Position numbers and translations under genes: made by a program
The notes under the pieces: generated by a model
What the model was told of the DNA's origin: nothing
The model's database searches: none
What the model saw: only the letters and a program-made list of their open reading frames with translations
Assembly: GCA_002361735.1 (NCBI GenBank)
Contig: DETS01000126.1
Span: 1-13,421 of the forward strand
Source of the DNA: Lachnospiraceae bacterium UBA3282
GTDB taxonomy: Bacteria; Bacillota; Clostridia; Lachnospirales; Lachnospiraceae
DNA: 13,421 bases
Reading direction: 5' to 3'
Shown: piece by piece, positions 1 to 5,981 of the stretch
Numbering within the stretch: the stretch's first letter is position 1
Layout: every line of letters starts with the position of its first letter

Positions 1-1
1 C

Positions 2-1138
2 TCGATATGGCAGGCGTCAGACGGACGTTTTAAAACAAAACTGCCCGACAGAAATAGGAATAACGGTAAAAAGCTGATAGCAAAAGCGAGCAGAGAGAAC
101 CTTGAAAAGTGCATAGTGAATTGGTATAAGGACATACAGAAGGGACAGGAAAATCCAAGAACCATGAAAGCCCTGTATCCTGCGTGGATCAATTATAAGG
201 CGGAAGAAACGACTCCCGCTAATGCAACGAAGCTGCAGTGGGTGTGGGATACCTATTATGTAGGCTCAGAAATCGTCAACATGGATATAGCGGATATAGA
301 TGTGGTTATTATGAAAGAATGGTTCTTGAAAACGGTCAGGGAGCATCAATTGACCAGCAAGAAGTATAAGGAAATGAAAAGTCTTGCCAACATGCTCTTA
401 GATTATGCGATAGAGAAACGGCTGATCGGCGTCAATGTGGCAAGAAATGTCCACGGTATCTCTTACAGGAAGTTTGCAGAGCCTCATAAGAAAGGTGAGA
501 CCGAACAGGTATATGTTGATGATGAACGAGAACGGCTGCTCATACAGGCGCAGAAGCAGTACGAGAAGACAGGAAACGTCGCATATCTGGCGGTATGTAT
601 GAACTTCTTCCTCGCTTTGCGGGTGGGGGAGATCGTTGCTTTGAAAACAACCGACTTTTCAGCCGACTCGGTACAGATAACGAGGCAGGAGGTTAAGGAG
701 TATTACATGGATGAAGACGGCAGGAGACACAGGCTGGGGTATGGCATTTCTCCTTATCCGAAGAGTCCAGCGGGCAACAGGACTTTATACCTGTCCAAGA
801 GTGCAAGGAAGTACTACTATATGATTCTGGAGCATAACAGATGTAATGGTTTGGAAGGGGAATACTTGTTTATGGACAGAAACGGGGAAAGACTTCACGA
901 TTATGCCATAAACAATGTCTTAAGACGGGTAAACAGGCAGATCGGCACGGCTCAGAAGGGCAACCACAGCATCAGAAAGACCTGCATCTCCAATATGATC
1001 GCCTCCAAGCAGTTGACCAATGAGGAGATCAGGAAATTCGCGGGTCATGAGGATTTTGCGACAACCGTGCGGTATTATGAGTTTGCGACAAAATCTCTGG
1101 AAGAACGGACCGATGCATTTGAGGCGGCTTTGGGGTAA
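2..1138 (+). CDS. Tyrosine recombinase (phage/ICE-type integrase), 5' end outside window
   Basis: Site-specific recombinase that would integrate and excise the element to the left of this point. The reading frame is open without a stop back to base 2 (SIWQASDGRFKTKLPD, then KKLIAKARENLEK), and this resembles the small beta-sheet plus helix arm-binding domain at the N-terminus of Tn916/phage-type integrases. The GTG at 116 is therefore not the start; at least 378 residues belong to the protein. Numbering from base 116, a SAM-like core-binding domain covers about 20-115 and the catalytic domain about 130-335. Catalytic residues are visible: R169 (ALRVGE), beta-hairpin K216 (PKSPAGNR), H284xxR287 (HSIR), H311 (AGHEDF) and nucleophile Y320, nine residues after H311 as in XerD. 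Frequent ATA and AGA/AGG codons contrast with the core genes downstream and suggest transfer. The 3' end faces a tRNA-Leu gene, the usual attachment target. Confidence 0.93.
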   Translation, partial: SIWQASDGRFKTKLPDRNRNNGKKLIAKASRENLEKCIVNWYKDIQKGQENPRTMKALYPAWINYKAEETTPANATKLQWVWDTYYVGSEIVNMDIADIDVVIMKEWFLKTVREHQLTSKKYKEMKSLANMLLDYAIEKRLIGVNVARNVHGISYRKFAEPHKKGETEQVYVDDERERLLIQAQKQYEKTGNVAYLAVCMNFFLALRVGEIVALKTTDFSADSVQITRQEVKEYYMDEDGRRHRLGYGISPYPKSPAGNRTLYLSKSARKYYYMILEHNRCNGLEGEYLFMDRNGERLHDYAINNVLRRVNRQIGTAQKGNHSIRKTCISNMIASKQLTNEEIRKFAGHEDFATTVRYYEFATKSLEERTDAFEAALG

Positions 1139-1140
1139 AA

Positions 1141-1160
1141 AAGTGTAACCAAGTGTAACC
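1141..1160. repeat. Perfect 10-bp tandem direct repeat (AAGTGTAACC x2)
   Basis: Two exact, abutting copies of AAGTGTAACC begin two bases after the integrase stop codon. The short form AAAGTGT recurs inverted at 1212-1218, beside the tRNA. Short direct repeats at this place, between int and the element end, are typical of integrase arm-type binding sites; that role is an inference. Confidence 0.7.
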
Positions 1161-1177
1161 GAACAAATGTACGACAT

Positions 1178-1211
1178 AAAAACGGGAAGCCTAGTAAAAT
1201 CAAGGCTTCCC
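1178..1211 (-). terminator. Intrinsic terminator of tRNA-Leu(AAG)
   Basis: GGGAAGCCT (1184-1192) pairs perfectly with AGGCTTCCC (1203-1211) around a 10-nt loop. Read on the minus strand, the 9-bp stem is followed by G and five Ts (complement of 1178-1182), 14 bases beyond the tRNA 3' end. On the plus strand there is no T run, so it serves the tRNA rather than the integrase gene. Confidence 0.8.
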
Positions 1212-1224
1212 ACACTTTAAAAAC

Positions 1225-1306
1225 TGCGGAAGATGGGACTTGAACCCACACGTCTGCTGACACATGATCCTTAGTCATGCCTGTCTGCCAATTCCAGCAC
1301 TTCCGC
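1225..1306 (-). tRNA. tRNA-Leu, anticodon AAG
   Basis: An 82-nt type II tRNA. The acceptor stem is GCGGAAG/CTTCCGC with discriminator A at 1225 and no encoded CCA. The D stem is CTG/CAG, the anticodon stem CATGA/TCATG encloses loop CTAAGGA, a short GTC/GAC variable arm follows, and the T arm is GTGGG-TTCAAGT-CCCAT. Anticodon AAG (complement of 1270-1272) reads CUU, and CUC if A34 is deaminated to inosine. Its 3' half is the likely attachment site of the integrative element whose integrase gene points at it. Confidence 0.95.
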
Positions 1307-1328
1307 ATACGTTTACAACGCAAGTAAT

Positions 1329-1357
1329 ATCTTACTATCTGACCTCTCAAAAGTCAA
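1329..1357 (-). promoter_or_regulatory. Sigma-A promoter of tRNA-Leu(AAG)
   Basis: On the minus strand, TTGACT (complement of 1352-1357), a 17-bp spacer, then TAAGAT (complement of 1329-1334). Transcription would start near 1322, about 16 nt before the mature tRNA 5' end at 1306. Confidence 0.75.
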
Positions 1358-1428
1358 GAGATTTTGCCCCGTTTTTTACAAAGTTTTTCTAAAACATAAA
1401 ATTGCCTGAGAAAGATTGAGAAATGGGC

Positions 1429-1457
1429 TTGACAGAGCGGGAAAAAGACGATAGAAT
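1429..1457 (+). promoter_or_regulatory. Sigma-A promoter of tRNA-Leu(CAG)
   Basis: Consensus TTGACA (1429-1434), a 17-bp spacer and TAGAAT (1452-1457). The expected start near 1464 is only about 5 nt before the mature tRNA. Confidence 0.88.
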
Positions 1458-1468
1458 AACATTTGTTC

Positions 1469-1552
1469 GCAGGAATGGCGGAATTGGCAGACGCGCACGG
1501 TTCAGGTCCGTGTGGTAGCAATACCATGAGAGTTCAAGTCTCTTTTCCTGCA
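1469..1552 (+). tRNA. tRNA-Leu, anticodon CAG
   Basis: An 84-nt type II tRNA with acceptor stem GCAGGAA/TTCCTGC, discriminator A at 1552 and no encoded CCA. The D stem is GCG/CGC. The anticodon stem CACGG/CCGTG encloses loop TTCAGGT with anticodon CAG at 1503-1505, which reads CUG. The variable arm is TGGTA-GCAA-TACCA and the T arm GAGAG-TTCAAGT-CTCTT. It diverges from the neighbouring tRNA-Leu(AAG), so the pair serves the CUN leucine box. Confidence 0.96.
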
Positions 1553-1557
1553 CGCAT

Positions 1558-1585
1558 AAAGACATCGCTTCGGCGGTGTCTTTTT
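1558..1585 (+). terminator. Intrinsic terminator of tRNA-Leu(CAG)
   Basis: AAAGACATCGC (1558-1568) pairs with GCGGTGTCTTT (1573-1583) around a TTCG tetraloop, an 11-bp stem with one G-T pair, and the T run spans 1581-1585. It begins 5 nt after the tRNA. Confidence 0.92.
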
Positions 1586-1723
1586 CGCAATTTCGGAATA
1601 AAGGCCAACGCCCGTTTCTTTGCTCCTATGGAGGGTGCCGGCGTCCGTATTGCAGCTTCACAATGATGTGATTCCGGTGGGAGACGAGGCGGCACTTGCG
1701 GGCATAAACAGATAGGATATGGA

Positions 1724-2890
1724 ATGGAGATTGGTATGCGTATCATAAGAGGAATGGTTTATACGGACAGCATGTGTTTTGAGCCGGGTGAGCTTGTAAT
1801 AGAGGACGAACGGATCGAGAATGTGGCGCGTTGCGAGGCGGGAGCGCTTGCGGAGAAAGAGGCGCAGACATATATCCTTCCGGGGCTGGTCGATATTCAC
1901 TTCCACGGCTGTGCGGGCTATGACTTCTGTGACGGCACGGCGGAGGCTGTGCGCGCCATCGCTTCTTATGAGATGACACACGGTACCACCACGATCTGCC
2001 CGGCCACCATGACGCTCTCCGAGGAACGGCTTCTGGAAATCTGCGCAGCGGGAGCAGCGGCAGCGGAGACGGAAGTCCTTGCGGAAGGAATTCCCGTAAA
2101 GGAGGTTTTGCGGGGTATTTATCTGGAAGGTCCCTTTATCTCCGAGGAGAAAAAGGGCGCGCAGAATCTGGCTTATATACGGAAGCCGGATCCGGTCATA
2201 CTGAGAAGACTGCAAGAGGCGGCGAAAGGCATGATCCGCATGGTGGCGATCGCGCCGGAAACGGAGGGTGCCATGGACTGCATCCGTGACTGCAAGGAAG
2301 CCTTTCGGTTTTCCATCGCTCATACCTGTGCGGATTACGAGACAGCGAAGGCGGCAATCAAAGCGGGAGCGTATCATGTGACCCACCTGTACAACGCAAT
2401 GCCGCCCTTTACTCACAGGCAGCCGGGCGTGATCGGCGCGGCAGCGGAGAACGGGGAGACGAGAGTGGAACTGATTTGTGACGGCATCCATATCCATCCC
2501 TGTGTGGTCAAGAGTACCTTTAAGATGTTCGGTGCAGAGCGGATGGTTTTGATCAGTGACAGCATGATGGCAACGGGCATGGAGGACGGGGAGTACGCGC
2601 TGGGCGGTCAGCCTGTGATCGTCAAAGGCAATCGGGCGTTATTAAAAGACGGTACCATCGCGGGCAGTGCTGCCAATCTCTATGATTGCATGAGAAACGC
2701 GATACGGATGGGGGTTCCCAAGGAGGAGGCAGTCAGAGCGGCAACGGTCAATCCGGCGCAGGCTGTCGGGCTTTCCGAAGAATGCGGGGTGCTGCTTCCG
2801 GGACGGCGGGCGGATATTCTGCTGGCAGATCGGGACTTTGCCCTGCTTGAGGTGATTAAGTCCGGGCGCGTGGTCAAAAGTGCGCGGTGA
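1724..2890 (+). CDS. nagA: N-acetylglucosamine-6-phosphate deacetylase
   Basis: Cytoplasmic amidohydrolase that removes acetate from GlcNAc-6-phosphate to give glucosamine-6-phosphate, the first committed step of amino-sugar use and of recycling peptidoglycan GlcNAc. The 388-residue length fits the family. An N-terminal beta-sandwich part precedes a TIM barrel with the expected metal and active-site residues: H59 and H61 (DIHFHG), E135 (LEGPF), H200 (AHTCAD), H221 (THLYNAM), H256 (DGIHIHP) and catalytic D279 (ISDSMM). GTTTICPATM (87-96) and GSAANLYDCM (314-323) are also typical. ATG 1724 follows AGGA by 6 nt; ATG 1736 follows GGAG by 6 nt and would give MRIIRG, so the start is ambiguous by four codons. 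No nagB or kinase gene lies beside it, and no clear promoter or terminator is visible. Confidence 0.96.
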   Translation: MEIGMRIIRGMVYTDSMCFEPGELVIEDERIENVARCEAGALAEKEAQTYILPGLVDIHFHGCAGYDFCDGTAEAVRAIASYEMTHGTTTICPATMTLSEERLLEICAAGAAAAETEVLAEGIPVKEVLRGIYLEGPFISEEKKGAQNLAYIRKPDPVILRRLQEAAKGMIRMVAIAPETEGAMDCIRDCKEAFRFSIAHTCADYETAKAAIKAGAYHVTHLYNAMPPFTHRQPGVIGAAAENGETRVELICDGIHIHPCVVKSTFKMFGAERMVLISDSMMATGMEDGEYALGGQPVIVKGNRALLKDGTIAGSAANLYDCMRNAIRMGVPKEEAVRAATVNPAQAVGLSEECGVLLPGRRADILLADRDFALLEVIKSGRVVKSAR

Positions 2891-2906
2891 AGACGGCAAA
2901 TGTCAA

Positions 2907-2935
2907 TTTACTTTTCCTGTGCGGTATGATAAAAT
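2907..2935 (+). promoter_or_regulatory. Promoter of the DUF4125 gene
   Basis: TTTACT (2907-2912), a 17-bp spacer and TAAAAT (2930-2935), with the TG of an extended -10 at 2927-2928. Expected start is near 2942, leaving a leader of about 100 nt before ATG 3040. No terminator separates nagA from it, so readthrough from nagA is also possible. Confidence 0.55.
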
Positions 2936-3039
2936 GAAACGGTTCTGAGAAAGCAGGCGGCAAGCTTTCGGAGAGCATTCGGCAATGATGCGGATGGAAT
3001 CGTAAGATGCGTAATCGTTAAGGAAAGGGGCAGGATATC

Positions 3040-3663
3040 ATGGCACAGGTCAGTGAGCGGGAACAGTTGATTTTTGACATTGCACAGATGGAGTGGGAGC
3101 TTTTTCAGCTGGTTTACAACACGGGCGGCAGGGCTTCCTGCCAGGATGATCCCGATACCTTCTTTAAAATGCGGATGAGTCAGTGGATGGTATACTCCGA
3201 CGAGGTGCTTTTGAGCTATCAGGACGATATCAAGAATGCCGTGGCGGAAGGAAGGAATCCCATTTTTGAAAAATACGGTTTTATGATGGAGAGCACCTAT
3301 CCGGAAGAATATGAGGAGATTAAGGGGCATCTTCCCGACGTGTCGGAAAAGAAGGAGATTGCGGAGCAGATCATAGCGGTCAATTTGGAGTGGGACGCGA
3401 AGATGGCAGAAGAATACCCGAATGTAAGGAAGCGGGGCAGGGTGGCGACCACGGCACAGGACGGCATTATGGCAGGTTCCTCTATGGAGAGTTACCTGCG
3501 CGGCGAGCTTTACACTTACTCCATGAAAACGCTCAAATTGATTTGGAAAGAGACGAAAGAAGCAAAAGAAAAGGGCGAGAGCCTGTTAAAGCAGACCATC
3601 GCCAATGAAACCGCGTTTTACGGTTACCGTTCGTTGGAGGATGCGGAGGCCAGGTACAGCTGA
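3040..3663 (+). CDS. DUF4125 family protein, function unknown
   Basis: A 207-residue soluble protein with no signal peptide or membrane segment, recognisable as the DUF4125 family of Clostridia and related gut bacteria. Conserved-looking blocks are MEWELFQ (17-23), GGRASCQ (29-35, with a Cys), RMSQW (45-49), the segment from GRNPIFEKYG to MMEST (71-86), RGR (132-134) and SSMESYLRGELYTYS (147-161). It is rich in charged residues and probably mostly helical. ATG 3040 follows a purine-rich stretch (GGAAAGGGG, then AGGA 4 nt upstream). The gene has its own promoter and a terminator at 3798-3829. The biochemical role is not known to me, and the neighbours (nagA before, convergent membrane protein after) do not decide it. 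Confidence 0.85.
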   Translation: MAQVSEREQLIFDIAQMEWELFQLVYNTGGRASCQDDPDTFFKMRMSQWMVYSDEVLLSYQDDIKNAVAEGRNPIFEKYGFMMESTYPEEYEEIKGHLPDVSEKKEIAEQIIAVNLEWDAKMAEEYPNVRKRGRVATTAQDGIMAGSSMESYLRGELYTYSMKTLKLIWKETKEAKEKGESLLKQTIANETAFYGYRSLEDAEARYS

Positions 3664-3672
3664 GCAGGACTC

Positions 3673-3720
3673 GCAAAGCCGTGCTGACGCACTCCTTGTC
3701 CGATTGCATCGGACCTTTGC
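3673..3720. other. Branched inverted-repeat structure in the convergent gap
   Basis: Outer stem GCAAAG (3673-3678) with CTTTGC (3715-3720) encloses two hairpins: GTGC-TGAC-GCAC (3681-3692) and GTCCGAT-TGC-ATCGGAC (3698-3714). Together they could fold as a three-way junction on either strand. It begins ten bases after the DUF4125 stop codon. There is no T run, so it is not a simple intrinsic terminator. Confidence 0.55.
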
Positions 3721-3734
3721 TCGTACGACGACGC

Positions 3735-3775
3735 AAGGGAAACAAATGTCTGCTGCGCAGCCGCTTGTTTCCCTT
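3735..3775. repeat. 11-bp perfect inverted repeat with nested palindrome
   Basis: AAGGGAAACAA (3735-3745) is the exact reverse complement of TTGTTTCCCTT (3765-3775). The 19-base interior holds the palindrome GCTGCGCAGC (3752-3761). It lies between convergent genes. Neither strand has a T run after the stem. It could be a bidirectional RNA 3'-end structure or a copy of a dispersed palindromic repeat. Confidence 0.6.
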
Positions 3776-3784
3776 CTGCTTACG

Positions 3785-4492
3785 TCAGAAGTGAAGGCGT
3801 CTGCGCACCTCGTTGCGCAGGCGTTTTTTGACGAGGATCGTAACAAGGGCGACGTCGATGATGACGCAGACAGTCAGCACCACGGCAGACCAGGAAAGCC
3901 GTATGGCTTTATCGGCGAGCATGTTGCGGATCAAGAGCTCCAGAGAAACGCAGAAAAGCGGTATCTCCACAAATAGGCACAGTGCTCCCGAGAGCATGGT
4001 GAGCGGTACTTTGTGCAGCAGGAAGGCAAAGATTTCCACGCAGAGGAAGACGAGCGCCACGATGGGAAGCCCCAACTGCCAGAACCAGGTGGTGGAAGGG
4101 GTCAGGTAGGCGATCATATACAGATAGACAGCTACCGCAGCGCCGTCTGCAAGCAGGGCGAGGGCAGAAGGCATCTTGCGGTAATACACCAAAGGAAAGG
4201 TAAATACAAACAGACAGATGCAGATGCCGATCACCAGCAGGGACCAGAGATGGCGGTTGAATACCAGCAGGTTTAAGAGCAGGCAGGTACCGCTCGTGGC
4301 AGTCAGCACGACTGAGAGCAGGATGCCTAAATCTTTTCGTTTCACTTCCTCTACTTGTCCTTTGTTTTCCGGATAGGGAGAGGGCGGAAATTCTTTTCCC
4401 ACTTCTTTTAAGTTGATGACGGGGGTGTGGCACAGCGGGCATTCCTGTAAGGAAGCCTCCAGTTCTACGCCGCAGTTTACGCAATATGACAT
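3785..4492 (-). CDS. Zinc-ribbon six-helix membrane protein (DUF6320-like)
   Basis: A 235-residue protein. An N-terminal zinc ribbon, CVNC (C4, C7) and CPLC (C18, C21), is followed by a hydrophilic linker (about 30-53) and six hydrophobic segments near 55-77, 81-103, 108-130, 139-160, 165-187 and 200-222. It ends in a very basic tail, KKRLRNEVRRRLHF. The layout suggests an inner-membrane protein with cytoplasmic ribbon and tail. It resembles proteins I recall as DUF6320, seen next to alcohol-acetyltransferase-like genes in Lachnospiraceae; that name is from memory. Here too the acyltransferase gene lies 78 bases upstream on the same strand. An AAAGGA ribosome site precedes ATG 4492. Its final codons overlap the terminator of the facing gene. 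Confidence 0.8.
   Translation of the reverse strand: MSYCVNCGVELEASLQECPLCHTPVINLKEVGKEFPPSPYPENKGQVEEVKRKDLGILLSVVLTATSGTCLLLNLLVFNRHLWSLLVIGICICLFVFTFPLVYYRKMPSALALLADGAAVAVYLYMIAYLTPSTTWFWQLGLPIVALVFLCVEIFAFLLHKVPLTMLSGALCLFVEIPLFCVSLELLIRNMLADKAIRLSWSAVVLTVCVIIDVALVTILVKKRLRNEVRRRLHF
3798..3829 (+). terminator. Intrinsic terminator of the DUF4125 gene, inside the facing gene
   Basis: CGTCTGCGCA (3798-3807) pairs with TGCGCAGGCG (3814-3823), a 10-bp stem with one G-T pair and a 6-nt loop, and six Ts follow (3824-3829). It ends plus-strand transcription 135 bases after the DUF4125 stop codon. On the minus strand the same bases encode the basic C-terminal tail of the zinc-ribbon membrane protein. 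Confidence 0.82.
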
Positions 4493-4505
4493 AGATTTTC
4501 CTTTC

Positions 4506-4521
4506 TTAAATCAGGATTTAA
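4506..4521. promoter_or_regulatory. Perfect palindrome upstream of the membrane protein gene
   Basis: TTAAATC-AG-GATTTAA, a 7+2+7 perfect inverted repeat, starts 14 bases before the ATG of the zinc-ribbon membrane protein gene, in an AT-rich 78-base gap after the acyltransferase gene. It could be an operator or chance in AT-rich DNA. No convincing promoter accompanies it. Confidence 0.35.
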
Positions 4522-4570
4522 TTGTAATTCAAAACTGATAAAACATATTTTCGCGATTGCATAACAATAG

Positions 4571-5902
4571 TTATTGCATTTCGGTCGAACGGTTACTTTC
4601 GATTTTTACATGAATGCCATCCTGCACCAGCTTTCGGAAGAAATAGCGTTCCACGTCAGCCTCTACGATACTGCTGGCAAAATTTATGGTGAGGATGTCC
4701 TCGAAACTGATGATGGCGCAGTTGGTGCGGGAGGAAAAGGGTTGCCCCATGTAGATATCGAAGCGTTCGATAAAGGGCTTCATATCCTGCGGCACCTGCA
4801 GCGCGCCCATATTGGTAAGTCCCGCGGAGGAATTTTTATCCTGTACTCTGGTATAGAAGGTGCGGACCACCAAATCTTTTAAAAAGAGCGGCACGATGCG
4901 GATCAGGAAGTTATGCTTGGTGGCGGCGTTGGTAGTGATGTCGCCGCAGAGGAATTTTTCGTTGATATAATAACGCATGAAATTGTGAACTTCGGTCACG
5001 ATTTCCTCAAAGCTGTAATCACCGAGTCTCGGGTCGATGGAAGGGTATACCATGGTGATAAAGTTACGCAGCGTCTTCGAGGGGAAGAAGCGGCGCAGGT
5101 TGACGGGCATGGCGATCCGCACGGGCTTGTACTTGAGGTGAAATTCCGCGCTCTGCTTTTGCAGGAGGGCGTAGAGCAGTACCGCGTTCAAGTATTCGGT
5201 GATGGTGGCGCCATAGCGTTTGGCGACGGTCATCACTTCCTTTACGGACAGCACGCCGTCCACGATGTTCAAGGTGTAGAAGGGCTCTTTGGTGCCGCGG
5301 ATGCGATAGGTTTTCTCCGCCGGTCTGGGCGGTTTTACCTTTGCCGTGGCATAGCGCATGTAGGCATCTTCCAGCTCCTCAGAATCAGGCGTCTCGTCGA
5401 GTTTCAGCACAAAGCCCGAGGGGGTGATCTTGTGTCCCAAAAGCCCGAGATAAGCAGCCGTCAAAGTCTGCAGGAGGCACATGCCGCCGGTGCCGTCTCC
5501 CAGACAGTGGTGGGCTTCCAGCGAGATGCGACGCCCATAGTAATAAATTCGGATTAAATAACGGTTGTTAGCCTTAAAACGCATGGGCATACAGGGATTT
5601 TTGATATCCTTTTGCACAAACGGTCCCGGTCGGTTGTTGGGTTCCAGATAGCGCCAGAACAGTCCCTTGCGGATTGCCACTTTGTAGGTGGGAAAGCGGG
5701 GGAGGGTAAGATCCAATGCCTGCTGCAGCAGGGCGGGATCGATCTCCTCTTTCAGGAGGACGCTCAGGCGGTAGACGGAAGAAAAATCCCGTCTTTGCAG
5801 CGTGGGATAGACCGTGGCGGACAGATCGAGTTTATACCAGATATCTTTTCTGCTGCGAATGCCGGACGGATTTATTTGTTTGTTGGAAGATTTTTTTAAC
5901 AT
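4571..5902 (-). CDS. HHxxxDG acyltransferase (alcohol acetyltransferase / condensation-like)
   Basis: A 443-residue protein of the CoA-dependent acyltransferase superfamily that includes alcohol acetyltransferases, wax-ester/DGAT enzymes, PapA proteins and NRPS condensation domains. These move an acyl group from a thioester to a hydroxyl or amine. The active-site motif HHCLGDG (131-137) is intact, with H132 as expected base and D136 as structural residue. The second half carries the AMPVNLRRFFPSKTLRNF block (264-281) and GLTNMGAL (361-368), typical of the alcohol-acetyltransferase-like branch. There is no signal peptide or clear membrane helix. ATG 5902 was chosen because similarity begins just after it and AAAGGA lies upstream; the frame stays open to 6379 only by running antisense through the divergent esterase. 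It probably shares a transcript with the membrane protein gene. The acceptor substrate cannot be read from sequence. Confidence 0.87.
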   Translation of the reverse strand: MLKKSSNKQINPSGIRSRKDIWYKLDLSATVYPTLQRRDFSSVYRLSVLLKEEIDPALLQQALDLTLPRFPTYKVAIRKGLFWRYLEPNNRPGPFVQKDIKNPCMPMRFKANNRYLIRIYYYGRRISLEAHHCLGDGTGGMCLLQTLTAAYLGLLGHKITPSGFVLKLDETPDSEELEDAYMRYATAKVKPPRPAEKTYRIRGTKEPFYTLNIVDGVLSVKEVMTVAKRYGATITEYLNAVLLYALLQKQSAEFHLKYKPVRIAMPVNLRRFFPSKTLRNFITMVYPSIDPRLGDYSFEEIVTEVHNFMRYYINEKFLCGDITTNAATKHNFLIRIVPLFLKDLVVRTFYTRVQDKNSSAGLTNMGALQVPQDMKPFIERFDIYMGQPFSSRTNCAIISFEDILTINFASSIVEADVERYFFRKLVQDGIHVKIESNRSTEMQ

Positions 5903-5947
5903 AGAAAAGTGATTCCTTTTTGCGACAGGCTTTTGCCGTCTTAGAAC

Positions 5948-5976
5948 AGTATAACACAGAATGATGCAGATATGGT
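5948..5976 (-). promoter_or_regulatory. Candidate promoter of the acyltransferase operon
   Basis: On the minus strand an extended -10, TGTTATACT, with TATACT as complement of 5948-5953. The -35 at 17-bp spacing is poor (ACCATA). Expected start is about 40 nt before ATG 5902. Confidence 0.5.
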
Positions 5977-5981
5977 AAAAT
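5953..5981 (+). promoter_or_regulatory. Candidate promoter of the esterase gene
   Basis: Extended -10 TGGTAAAAT (TAAAAT at 5976-5981) with a weak -35 AACACA (5953-5958) at 17 bp. It overlaps the opposing promoter. Transcription would start near 5988, downstream of ATG 5972, which supports ATG 6014 as the true start. Confidence 0.5.

Noticed and set aside
116..118. GTG as the integrase start codon
   Set aside because: The same frame is open to base 2 and encodes a plausible arm-binding domain; the gene starts outside the window.
1184..1211. Hairpin as a terminator for the integrase on the plus strand
   Set aside because: No T run follows on the plus strand; the T run is on the minus strand, after the tRNA.
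1463..1666. 67-codon plus-strand ORF
   Set aside because: It runs through the whole tRNA-Leu(CAG) and its terminator; MAELADAHGSG-type ORFs are a well-known artefact of Leu tRNA genes.
1658..2497. 279-codon minus-strand ORF
   Set aside because: Antisense shadow of nagA; Arg/His/Cys-rich with no recognisable domain.
3509..3846. Several overlapping short ORFs around the convergent gap
   Set aside because: They mix parts of two real genes and the hairpin region in wrong frames, with no domain or ribosome site.
4913..5557. 214-codon plus-strand ORF
   Set aside because: Antisense shadow of the HHxxxDG acyltransferase; its composition is that of a reverse-frame translation.
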